Origin: Bremia lactucae
Lineage: Eukaryota > Oomycota > Peronosporomycetes > Peronosporales > Peronosporaceae
Length of the DNA: 16,239 bases
NCBI RefSeq assembly: GCF_004359215.1
Contig: NC_090620.1
Coordinates: forward strand, 1,853,611 to 1,869,849
Direction of reading: 5' to 3'
Part shown: positions 8,382-16,239 of the stretch, one piece after another
How positions within the stretch are numbered: the first letter of the stretch is position 1
Layout of the letters: each line of letters begins with the position of its first letter
Notes under the pieces: model-generated
Seen by the model: the letters and a program-made list of their open reading frames with translations, nothing else
Told to the model about the DNA's origin: nothing
Database searches by the model: none
Made by a program: the position numbers and the translations under genes

Positions 8382-8612
8382 GGCTCCTGCCCGCAAGGAA
8401 CAGGAAACCCTCTTGATTAGAATTCTTCAAAACTTTAAACAAGAATAGAACCACCAATTTTAACATTTTCGAAAAAGTCCTAGATTTGAAAATAAGGTGG
8501 AATACATACAATCCACGTGGTCCACAGGAATGTGCAATGATTGGCCTCACGTTGCCGACGACATCCTTGCTAATTTGGCAACAGTCGCGATTCTCTAAAA
8601 GCAGCAGCAACA
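8382..8612. promoter_or_regulatory. Shared divergent promoter region
   Basis: These 231 bp separate the ATG codons of the zinc-finger gene (leftward) and RPL23 (rightward), so both promoters must lie here or overlap. An inverted CCAAT (ATTGG) occurs at about 8538-8542 and a CACGTG E-box-like palindrome at about 8513-8518. No clear INR/FPR match was found. The functional reading is inferred from the spacing. Confidence 0.45.
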
Positions 8613-9128
8613 ATGGCAACCAAGCGTGGTACGTGCTACTGCACCACCCACGCATGATTTTTTTAAGCTGGGGCAAGGATTTACTTTATTATCTCTATGC
8701 GAAATTGACCACATTTAGGACGTGGCGGTGCCTCTGGCAACAAATTTCGTATGACCTTGGGTCTTCCCGTCGGCGCCGTGATGAACTGTGCTGACAATTC
8801 TGGCGCCAAGAACTTGTACATCATCGCAGTGTGTGGTATCAAGGGTCGTCTGAACCGATTGCCCGCCGCTGGTGTTGGCGACATGGTACTGGCGACTGTC
8901 AAGAAGGGTAAGCCTGACCTTCGTAAGAAGGTCATGCCTGCGGTAGTCATTCGACAGCGCAAGTCCTGGCGTCGTAAAGATGGAGTGTTTCTTTACTTTG
9001 AAGACAATGCCGGGGTGATTGTAAATCCCAAGGGCGAAATGAAGGGCTCTGCGATTACTGGACCCGTGGGGAAAGAGTGTGCCGACCTGTGGCCACGTAT
9101 TGCCTCCAACGCTGGCTCCATTGTCTAA
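8613..9128 (+). CDS. RPL23: 60S ribosomal protein L23 (uL14)
   Basis: Exon 1 is only 16 nt (8613-8628, MATKR plus one base). A 90-bp intron (8629-8718, GTACGT...TTTAG) joins it to exon 2 (8719-9128). The result is 141 residues, the normal length for eukaryotic uL14. The N-terminus reads [20 protein letters not shown]. The family signature follows, including [57 protein letters not shown] and [18 protein letters not shown]. uL14 is a core 60S protein that contacts the 40S at an intersubunit bridge and the sarcin-ricin region. A start at the downstream ATG (8751) would remove a conserved segment, so the spliced start is preferred. An intron right after the first few codons is common in ribosomal protein genes. 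The identification is essentially certain. Confidence 0.97.
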
Positions 9129-9365
9129 ATTTCAGAGTTACTAAATTCACTCTTTGAGGACTTACAGAGAACCCACGAATAACGATGAAATTTGTTGTTG
9201 CTAATGTATTTGCTTCATGGTAAAAGCTCATGCTTTTTTCTTCGCGTGCTTTTATAAAAAGTTTCTTAGAGCAAACATCTAATCGTACCTAATCAAACAA
9301 TCGCAATAACAACAAAATTTAAATTAATGTTACTTTTAGTCCGATGGTCTGGGTTGAAATTCCTA
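9129..9365. other. RPL23 3' flank, no gene
   Basis: AT-rich downstream sequence of RPL23 up to the MITE target site. It presumably holds the RPL23 3' UTR and polyadenylation region; no canonical AATAAA was noted. A short ATG frame at 9184 stops after 12 codons and has no support. Confidence 0.4.
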
Positions 9366-9373
9366 TACATTTA

Positions 9374-9659
9374 GGGAATTCCTAAACTCACCCTCGCTTT
9401 TTCCTAAGCTCACCCCATCCATTTTTAAGTTAATTAAATGTCATAATTAAAGCTCATCTCATTTCAGTAAATATCTTCAAAACCTCCGTGCACGATCAGC
9501 AACGTTGAAATTTCCGCGCACGACTAGCAACATCAAAATTGTACCGTCAATCATATACTTTTTAAACTTGTTGATATGTTTAATGAGATGTGATACACAA
9601 CAATTACGATACTTGATTGGCTAAAAAATGAATGGGGTAGGGTGAGTTCAGGAATTCCT
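9374..9659. mobile_element. hAT-like MITE, 286 bp, non-autonomous
   Basis: The ends are inverted repeats. The left end is GGGAATTCCTAAACTCACC; the reverse complement of the right end is AGGAATTCCTGAACTCACC (17 of 19 matching). A perfect 8-bp direct duplication TACATTTA flanks it (9366-9373 and 9660-9667). Eight bases is typical of hAT-family transposition. The left side carries a second, subterminal copy of the TTCCTAARCTCACCC unit, and the A/T-rich CCCATNCATTTTT that follows is mirrored on the right. No open frame is present, so it would depend on a transposase elsewhere. Both ends lie well outside coding sequence. Confidence 0.82.
9485..9540. repeat. Tandem 28-bp duplication inside the MITE
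   Basis: Two adjacent 28-bp units (9485-9512 and 9513-9540) match at 22 of 28 positions, each with the core GCACGAYYAGCAAC. They sit near the middle of the MITE. Confidence 0.65.
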
Positions 9660-9667
9660 TACATTTA

Positions 9668-10492
9668 CATTTATTGGCAAATGATTTTCTTTGTTTAGTA
9701 GCTGGTTACAATGATAATGTGTGCTGAAAAATAACTTCTGGCTTTTCACTATCAGACTAAGAAAGCTGTGCTTGCGTCTGTCAAAGACATTGGAGCTAAA
9801 TTGGCACAATCTGGGACGGCGAGGTAACAAAAGGCTCCTTACACCACCCGCAATCAATTTTGCGGCTAATATCTTGACATGAAGCGGCGACAACCAGCTC
9901 GAAAATTCTATTCAAGGAATGATTCCGTACACGTTCCGCGGAATGAACTAACATCAAGATCGAAATATGAAGCTTGAATGCCGTCCATTAGCTAAATGGT
10001 AAATCTTTCAGTCATCACAGACTGCCACTGGCGTCCAGACACATTTAACCACAAAGTTGTTGCAAGCACCTGCACGAACTCGCTACGCAGCACTTTATTT
10101 TCCTTGGTGACAAAGCTCCAGCTTCAACATCACGAGTTAGCACCTACTGAAGTAAAGGCTTCGAAGGTATGACAATCTCGAAAAAAAAAGAGCCTTTTAG
10201 TCTCCCAGAATTTTTTTGTCCTCTTCTTCGTAAATTTCTTTAATACTTCCTATCACGTGGTCGCGCTATCGGTCGCAAAATACAATTTGAATCAAAAGAT
10301 GGCCTGACACTGTCATGATAGATGGAAAAAACATTTTAAGACTACAGTTTTAAACACATTTCGCAAGATATCTAAGACACGCAACACACATCATCAGCGA
10401 GTATAAATCACTTTGGTTGCATGAATACACCACTAAAATACGGCACAATCCTGCTACAACGCGACTAATAGACATACGAGACAAAACAGGCC
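9668..10492. other. Intergenic region, no convincing gene
   Basis: This lies between the MITE and the MYB stop codon. Nothing recognisable covers it. A 72-nt coding-like segment preceded by a splice-acceptor-like CACTATCAG (9756-9827, TKKAVLASVKDIGAKLAQSG...) is reported separately. A CATGATAGATGG-type AT/GC mix and a 10-bp palindrome TTCCGCGGAA near 9936 are isolated. The right end includes the 3' flank of the MYB gene. Confidence 0.45.
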
Positions 10493-12206
10493 TTAGACGC
10501 CCACGTCAAGCAAAGACGGGAGCGACGAAATTCTCGACGTGTAGCCACCCTCGTCAAACACATCGTCGTGTTTTTCAAACATCACCTCATCCTTACATTG
10601 CAACAAACTCTCGTCTGTCGAATTCATCGACAGGTTTGTTGTCAAAGACGTTGAATCAAATGCTATTTCTGCCAGTGCAGCAGCTGTTGGAGAGGGATGC
10701 GAGACGCACGAATCCCATTCCGTCGCTTGTTGTGGTCGCTTGTAAACTCGCGCGATTTCACCCAGCGGTGCACTCAATATCAAATCCGACGATTCCATTC
10801 CCGTTGTCAATGGCATCGTTTCGTCCTCACAAACGTCGTGAAGCATACCAAAAAGCAGCTCGTCTAGCTCAGACGGAGCCGGTGCAGGGGGTGCTGAGTC
10901 TTCCAACAACTCGTCACGGATCGAACAACTGCCATTGTCATCACTCCGTACGCCCCAAGCTTCGACCAAGTCCGATTTCGAGTGGTCTGTTGTTCTACAA
11001 CTGTAATCGTCTGGTAACGACAGCGCCGGAAAGCTATTATCGCTGCAAGTATCCATTCCCATTGGATCGAGAATGTTATCAATCACAGCTTGAGCTCGCG
11101 TCACTCCATCCTGATAGGAGTACGCATACGCATACAAATCAAGATTGTCGACACTTGACACAGCGTCTGGTGAAAGTGATCCCAGGCCTTCGTCTTGAAT
11201 GACTGGCGAATCAAGAAAATCACACACATGAGCGAGGTATTCAACCATTGGAGACTCGGCAGAAGTCACTGGGCTAGCATCCATCGACATATCCTCAACA
11301 GCACAAACAGAAGCTTCCGACAATCCAGCTTCATCAATGGTAGACCATACTGGCTGGTTTGTCGCTAATCGACTCGACTTGACTTTATTAGCCTTCTTTT
11401 TCAACTTGGACCGCTTGCTTGACTCGTCTTCACAGACTCCACGCGCACGATTCGCTTGAGTTTTCAGCGACGAATGCCAGTGGTTCTTGACTGCATTGTC
11501 CGTTCTACCAGGCAATTGGGACGTAATCTTGGCCCAGCAATTGCCAAATTGTGCCTGCATAGTCACAATTATAGCATTCTCTTCGTCCGTCCATGGCGTC
11601 TTTTTAATTAAAGGATTCAATTGATTGTGCCATCTACAAGTACAAGCACAGGCAATCAGTATCAAGATCGGCCAAAGTGCGAGAAGCATTTGCAAACACG
11701 TACCGTTCACGGCACTGCTTGCCGTTTCGACCAGCCAAATACGACGCAATCACGGCCCACTTGCTTGCGCCATACTTCTTCACCAATTGAAACATTTGCG
11801 CGTCTTCTTCAGGCGCCCACGGCCGCTTTACGACAGTATCAAGGCTCTGTAATTTATTCCAGCGCTTGCTGCACTCTTCTGGAGACCGCCGCTCGAGATG
11901 TTCAGCAATGGTTTTCCATTTCTTGCCTCCATACTTGCACACGCCATCCCGTAGCAACGAGTCCTGTAGGATCAAACATAATTGTTAGTTTCACGTTCGA
12001 TCACAAACAGCAAACAGCATGCATTCGCTTTACTTCGTCCAAAGTCCATTTCAATCCTTCAGTCCGAGGTCGAGTGATCGTAGTCATCATTGGTTTTGCC
12101 CTACAAAAGAACAAAAATCAATTCGTCAATCGAGTCCAATAGTCCACGACTTCACGCACTTTCGAGAGCCCTTCTTGCGCTGGTACGGACTGTAACGCAG
12201 CTCCAT
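10493..12206 (-). CDS. Three-repeat (R1R2R3) MYB transcription factor
   Basis: There are four exons: 12160-12206, 12034-12100, 11704-11963 and 10493-11633. The introns are 59, 70 and 70 bp, all GT-AG and all in phase, giving 504 residues. The N-terminus is basic (MELRYSPYQRKKGSRKAKPM). R1 runs from LKWTLDEDSLL to CSKRWNKLQ, R2 from KRPWAPEEDAQ to CRERWHNQL, and R3 from KTPWTDEENAI to VKNHWHSSLK. All nine repeat tryptophans are present, including the first in R3, as in animal c-MYB and plant 3R-MYB rather than plant R2R3 proteins. The C-terminal 340 residues are acidic and serine-rich with no known domain, perhaps a transactivation region. A lysine-rich patch (KRSKLKKKANKVK) could be a nuclear signal. 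Exon 1 is the least certain part; a start at 12090 would give 485 residues. A near-INR (ATCAATCT) lies about 30 nt upstream of 12206. Confidence 0.88.
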
Positions 12207-12495
12207 TAAAATAGACTTCAAGTCGTCACGAGCGCAGATTGATTTATGGTGACAAGACCTCTCGGAGCTTTCGCCGCGACATGACGACTATATGTCTAGT
12301 TTTGAATCTGAGACCTGCATCCCACATCTCGACCTCAATGTACTTAAGCGAGAACCCCTGAATGCCTCCACGACTTTTCTGTATCAGAGCGTCGTGTCCC
12401 GCTCGCAAAAGCACTCACAAAGATTCGGACGTCGCCTCCCACATGACCATCAAATTAATCGATAAAAACAGTTTTCAAGTGCGTCAACAAGAGCT
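12207..12495. other. Spacer between LRR stop and MYB start
   Basis: These 289 bp contain the MYB promoter and the 3' end of the LRR gene, both read leftward. I see no further gene; the best promoter-like motif is the near-INR at about 12235-12243 on the minus strand. Confidence 0.4.
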
Positions 12496-14168
12496 TTAAT
12501 AGCGAATCGAAAGGCCCGTCAAAAGTGGATGCCCCGTGACAATCAGCTCGTCACGAGAGTGGCACGTGAGAAAGCGAGCCGTGATCTTCAACATACAAAC
12601 ATATTGTCTCGTATAAATCAGCCACGATGTCATTGAAAATAGCTAGAATCAAAGACATACCTGCGTGCAGCCCCATAGCACGAGCGATTGCAATTCGCCC
12701 GCATTATCAACAAACAATCCCAACGCATTCTCCGAGATCTTCCGACAAAACGACATATCGAGCGTACTTAGACTCGTTGCACAGTGCTTCAGCAACGCCA
12801 TCATTGCGGCATCAGTCGCTTCCTATGCATTCAAATAATAATCGACTTGTAATTTATACCTTTTACGCAAGAATACGTCACGAGTACGAGCCGTACCGAA
12901 ACACTTGACAGATCGAGCTGTTGCAAGTAATTCTTGGCCCCAAAGCAAATGTGTTCAATCCCTACGTCCGTCAAGCCAATACAGCAGCGCATGTTTACAT
13001 GACGAAGCGCGTGCTCGTGCGTACGAACGGATTCGAAACAGTCGTCCGTGAGCAATGGCAAATCCGATACATTCAAGACTGTTAAGCCACGACACGCGTC
13101 GAGAATCCCCTTGACAGCGACGTTACTTAATTGCGAGCATCGCGCGATCGATATCTCTTGCAAATCCGGCAAACTTTCGGTTAAAGACACCATACCAGCG
13201 TCCGTTAATCGTTCCATCTGCGTGAATTGCAGCTTGCGTAGCTGTTTCATGCCCTTGAGCGCTTGAATACTCTCGTCACCAATCTGAGGACACTCGGACA
13301 GCGTCAACGAGTGCAAACGCGCGAGTTGGCTAAACGAATCAATTGCGCGCTTGGTGATGCGCTGATTGCACGAAATCTCGAACGAATCGAGCGACGGCGC
13401 ACAGCGGTGAACAAGGGTTTCGCACCCAGCATCTGAGAGGCGATAACAGCCCTGGACCTGGAGCTGTTCGACGGATTTTAATGCATCTCCGAGCTCTGTA
13501 ATCACGTTGTCCGAGACACAGCGTCCACAGAGACCGAGGCGGAGGACGGTTAGACTCGCACACGCTTTAAGTCCACGCATGAGCGTCTCTTCGTCAATAT
13601 TTGAGCAATCGGGAAGGTCAATCTCGGTGACACCAGGAAAGATAAACAGAGGAACCACCTCGGGCGTGAGCCGACGAAGCTTGACCACAGCGCGAGCCAC
13701 TTGGTGACGCGCTGTCGCGTCGATATATTCAAGAGAAGGCAGCTGCTCGATGTGTTGAGCCACAGTCTGTAGCGCCAAATCCCGTAGACGTTGTACGACG
13801 TGGTCGGCTTGCAAGACGGAAGAACGGGCTGCGCGTTTGGGCGTCCACACGAGCGGCTGTGGCTCTGCTGCGGGCGGACGTTGCAATCGCGCATCTTGTG
13901 CGGCCTGGCGATTGTTTTGGAGCTGTCGGATCGTGGCATAATAGCCTGGCCACGATTCGTCTTCGTCCGCTAAAGGAGACGCGGCTACTTCTCCCGTGGC
14001 GAAGAAAAGTGCGCGTTCTCTAGAGACGACGGCGCGGCCGCGACCTCCGGCGTCGTTGACCACGTTGCTTTCGTCATGAAGCGGAGGCGTGGGAGAGGGC
14101 GAGCGAGAAGGCGAGCGAGAAGGCGCGCGGGGCGGCGATGGGGAGCTGGAGCGAGTCTTCCGTTTCAT
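12496..14168 (-). CDS. Leucine-rich repeat protein, RAD7/Rhp7- or AMN1-like
   Basis: Three exons (12897-14168, 12661-12822, 12496-12585), with introns of 74 and 75 bp in phase 0, give 507 residues. Reading through the first intron would instead end in a non-LRR tail. Residues 1-40 are a low-complexity Ser/Pro/Arg region (SRSPSRSPSPTPP), encoded by near-repeated 12-mers. From about residue 115, VVQRLRDLALQTVAQHIEQL and KLRRLTPEVVPLFIFPGVTE resemble the segment that precedes the LRRs in yeast Rad7/Rhp7, a nucleotide excision repair and ubiquitin-ligase factor. About 11 cysteine-type LRRs follow (for example LHSLTLSECPQIGDESIQAL), including those on exon 2 (STLDMSFCRKISENAL). There is no clear F-box. 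An F-box-less AMN1-type LRR protein is the main alternative. The 30-residue C-terminus is short and ends LTGLSIRY. Confidence 0.85.
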
Positions 14169-14220
14169 GAAGTTTTATTGCGAGGAACCTTTGGATGGCC
14201 ACAGGACTCGGGACGAGGTT

Positions 14221-14313
14221 TTAGAGGATTAAGCGCCTAAAATAAGCTAAGGCCTCGTCGCGACTGATGCGGCTCAAATCAGAGCGCTTTTTTATGTGGT
14301 ACACACGAACCAT
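14221..14313 (-). CDS. Candidate 30-residue upstream ORF
   Basis: On the minus strand an ATG at 14313 opens a 30-codon frame (MVRVYHIKKRSDLSRISRDE...) ending at TAA 14221-14223, 52 nt before the LRR-gene ATG. The composition is protein-like: basic N-terminal half, then a short amphipathic stretch. It may be a uORF in the LRR-gene leader, since a near-INR (GTCACTCC) lies about 25 nt further upstream. It could also be chance or a remnant exon. No homology is recognised. Confidence 0.35.
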   Translation of the reverse strand: MVRVYHIKKRSDLSRISRDEALAYFRRLIL

Positions 14314-15344
14314 TTGGTAATCAATTGCTTGCGAAGGAGTGACGAACGAAAGAACATGTCAACGAATTATTGCAATTTGTCTTATAATGTATATATACTG
14401 AACAATTTGTGCAATGGAATTGTCCCTTTCTCTTGCACTGGAGCTGGTTAAGAGGCTAATATTTGTGAAGTCGTTGCTAATTTGTAACACCCTCGTATTT
14501 TGTAAGAAAGTCTTATTGCTTCTGCAAACTCTTTTTTACAATTTAATGGACAGCACTATTTAATAGATTAATTTTTGTCAACGGGCCTTGTGACACGAAA
14601 TTGGAGATACTGAAGATTGAAAGGTTTATTACGGGAAAGGCTCGATTAAAGATGTTGCACTCAACCAGGACATTTGCGTTTTGTGGATTGTACGGCTGTT
14701 GGGATGTACTATGTGGAATGTTCATTAGCGTTTTTTAAGAGGTAGTCAGGCCTGATTATCTGACGGTTTTCTAGAGTGCCGGATTTGCGTGTGTCTTTAG
14801 TAAGTCAGCTTGTGTGAGCTATTTGGTGAACCGTTGTTGCAATACATTTATTATTTGGGTAAGATACCCTTTTGTTCTATTTAAAATAGTTAATTATTAT
14901 GTTTTGTATGGTAGCATTTGTGGCAGCCTGGTGGCCGAAATGTATTTAGTCAGGGTAAAGTTTTAGATTTAAATAATTACATAACATTCAGTTTTTTTCT
15001 GATATTGAAGCGTCTAGTGTCTTCCTTAGGCTTGCGCTTTGATCTATGAAAGAAAGAAGTTGTTCAGAGCTGCTTCGCTCCTTATGTCAGAGCAAGACTT
15101 TTAGCTGAGAGAGTCACTTAGTTTTATAGAACTAATAGGTTCAACCAACTTGGGGAGTTGTAAAAGCTCGTAGAGTTTAATGAATCCTAGTTCAAGAGAT
15201 TCGGGGGCTCATTCAACCAAGTGGCAACTAGTGTCCGAGAGTATATTTTTTAGAAAGGCTTCTTTCTCTAACAAATCAGTGCACAAGCCCTAGGATCAAA
15301 AGGGGGACTGTACCTTATTTGATTATTTAACCTAAAACTTTATT
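14314..15344. other. Long AT-rich intergenic region, no gene seen
   Basis: Over 1 kb without a supportable coding region or RNA gene. The nearest 100 bp hold the LRR-gene promoter. At about 15296-15311 the sequence TCAAAAGGGGGACTGTACC resembles a polypurine tract followed by an LTR-like TGTA start, so decayed retroelement DNA is likely, but no second LTR end or duplication was found. Confidence 0.4.
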
Positions 15345-16103
15345 CTAACTAAACTAAAAGCGCGTGATCTGTATATATCACAAACGGCTAAGAGCCAAGC
15401 AGTTGCAGTCTGAATTTGACAAGAGCATACTTCATTGCAAGTAACTCTTTGTCATGAAGTGAGAAGTTATTTACCACAGCTTTAAGCTGTCTAGACTCGA
15501 ACGTAATTACACGTTCTCGCCCGTCAGGATATGTTGTAACAGAGCATTGTCTATAGCAAACTTTGATGCGTCACAGACGATTCGAAAGGCCAATTTGAAT
15601 TTGGCAGAGCCAAAATCGGGGCATGGATAAGACTATCCTTAACTGCTTTCAAGAGCACCATTTTCGGTGCTAGTCCAGCACGGAGATTGGATAATGGCCT
15701 AGCCGGATCAGCGTAATTCTCGCTATATTAATGCAAGTAGTTGGCGAGGCCCAACCACTTACGTAAATCCTTTTGGTTCTTAGGAGCCGGCCAATCAACT
15801 ATGGCTTTCAACTTAGTGGATCCGCTCTAAGGCCCCGCTTCCCAATGAAACACCCAATAAAGGAATTTCTCCTGCGCCAAAAATGCATTTAGATGCATTG
15901 GCATACAATTTTTATGTACGCATGCACTCGAGCACTGCTCGCAAATGGTCTATGTGGTTCACCACAACCTGCTCCGCACAACTATGGAAAAAAATGTCAT
16001 TAAAATAAGATTGAGCATAACCTTGATGAAAGCGAAACAGTTGCGTTCTGAGACGTCCGAAATAAAAGGATGGATGCGTAGGCATCCTACGAGGTAGCTT
16101 GAT
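15345..16103 (-). pseudogene. Degenerate Ty3/gypsy RT/RNase H fragment
   Basis: Read on the minus strand, the order is the RT active-site region, RT thumb, then RNase H. The catalytic motif appears as SYFNDIFFHS, with Asn where the family has Asp. Then come LRAVLECMRT, a stop, KLYANASKCIFGAGEIPLLG, another stop and a frameshift. The next stretch, WPAPKNQKDLRKWLGLANYL, is followed by an in-frame TAA. Part of the connection is deleted before ILALP. RNase H blocks include VCDAS and HDKELLAMKYALVKFRLQLL, then a stop before PFVIYTDHA, where homology ends. It is clearly inactive and much older than the copia element. It is the same family as the fragment at the left edge, in opposite orientation. 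Its upstream RT sequence is missing at 16104, where an LTR begins. Confidence 0.85.
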
Positions 16104-16125
16104 TGTAACGGGGTGTATCGTTACA
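16104..16125. repeat. Terminal hairpin TGTAACG/CGTTACA
   Basis: Seven-base perfect inverted arms (16104-16110 and 16119-16125) enclose an 8-base loop, placing a palindrome at the very tip of the LTR. Confidence 0.75.
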
Positions 16126-16156
16126 TGAAATTAACACTTGAAGGTTGTTAATTAAT

Positions 16157-16181
16157 ATATTATCTAAAAGGTAGATAATAT
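16157..16181. repeat. Perfect 10-bp inverted repeat
   Basis: ATATTATCTA (16157-16166) and TAGATAATAT (16172-16181) are perfect complements around a 5-base loop. Confidence 0.75.
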
Positions 16182-16185
16182 TTGG

Positions 16186-16213
16186 AGGATATTACTTTAT
16201 ATAGTAATATCCT
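16186..16213. repeat. Perfect 11-bp inverted repeat
   Basis: AGGATATTACT (16186-16196) and AGTAATATCCT (16203-16213) are perfect complements around a 6-base loop, four bases after the preceding hairpin. Confidence 0.75.
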
Positions 16214-16239
16214 GAATTCTTATCCATAAATAGGTATAG

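Larger units (their letters stand above)
16104..16239 (+). mobile_element. Start of an LTR (truncated by window), hairpin-rich
   Basis: At 16104 the gypsy RT homology stops and TGTAACGGGG begins. This is a TG start of the type I associate with oomycete Ty3/gypsy LTRs. No coding frame follows; instead there are three perfect inverted repeats. The last bases (ATAAATAG, about 16227-16234) look TATA-like. Only the first 136 bp are visible, so its far end, target duplication and solo or full status cannot be judged. Confidence 0.6.

Noticed and set aside
9184..9222. Short signal-peptide-like frame (MKFVVANVFAS) as a first exon for the segment at 9756
   Set aside because: The only GT donor is in the wrong phase and would create a stop on splicing to 9756.
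9976..10046. tRNA-like stretch (TTAGCTAAATGGTAA and CAGTC/GACTG stem)
   Set aside because: There is no T-arm consensus, the acceptor stem does not pair and the anticodon loop has the wrong size.
10417..11202. 261-codon plus-strand ORF
   Set aside because: It is antisense to the large MYB exon; its composition is that of a shadow frame with no recognisable domain.
15150..15180. AAAAGCTCGTAG resembling a conserved 18S rRNA segment
   Set aside because: The match is about 12 bases and the flanking sequence does not match 18S rRNA.

Overview
The window looks like a stretch of an oomycete nuclear genome, probably of a Phytophthora or downy-mildew relative. Four things point there: compact genes with short GT-AG introns (56-90 bp), an oomycete-type initiator plus flanking-promoter core inside a retrotransposon LTR, a complex-I type gamma carbonic anhydrase, and Ty1/copia and Ty3/gypsy elements of the kind common in these genomes. 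The lineage is inferred from style and homology recall, not from a search.

Layout. (1) 1-462: end of a Ty3/gypsy RT/RNase H reading frame, entering from the left edge and broken by a stop. (2) 903-5986: a structurally complete Ty1/copia retrotransposon with two 267-bp LTRs, a 5-bp target duplication (GAGAA), a tRNA-iMet anticodon-type primer binding site, a polypurine tract, gag-protease-integrase and RT-RNase H. One -1 frameshift separates the two coding blocks. (3) 6215-14168: a compact island of five host genes. These are a gamma carbonic anhydrase (+), a U1-type zinc-finger spliceosomal protein of the FBP21/WBP4/ZOP1 type (-), ribosomal protein uL14/RPL23 (+), a three-repeat MYB (-) and a RAD7/AMN1-like leucine-rich-repeat protein (-). 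Exon structures were worked out by hand, including first exons of 16, 47 and 75 nt. A 286-bp hAT-like MITE with a perfect 8-bp target duplication lies between RPL23 and the MYB gene. (4) 15345-16103: a decayed Ty3/gypsy RT/RNase H on the minus strand. (5) 16104-16239: the start of a hairpin-rich LTR that appears to be inserted into it.

The zinc-finger gene and RPL23 share a 231-bp divergent promoter region, and the LRR and MYB genes run head to tail. The host genes are housekeeping and regulatory functions (mitochondrial complex I, splicing, translation, transcription, possibly DNA repair) with no evident common pathway. I see no CRISPR, no cassette-like system and no rRNA or tRNA genes. The most unusual items are the copia PBS, which carries an in-frame AUG complementary to the tRNA anticodon and sits inside a gag frame that starts in the LTR; the His-to-Tyr change at a zinc-ligand position of the carbonic anhydrase; the MITE; and the hairpin series in the terminal LTR.
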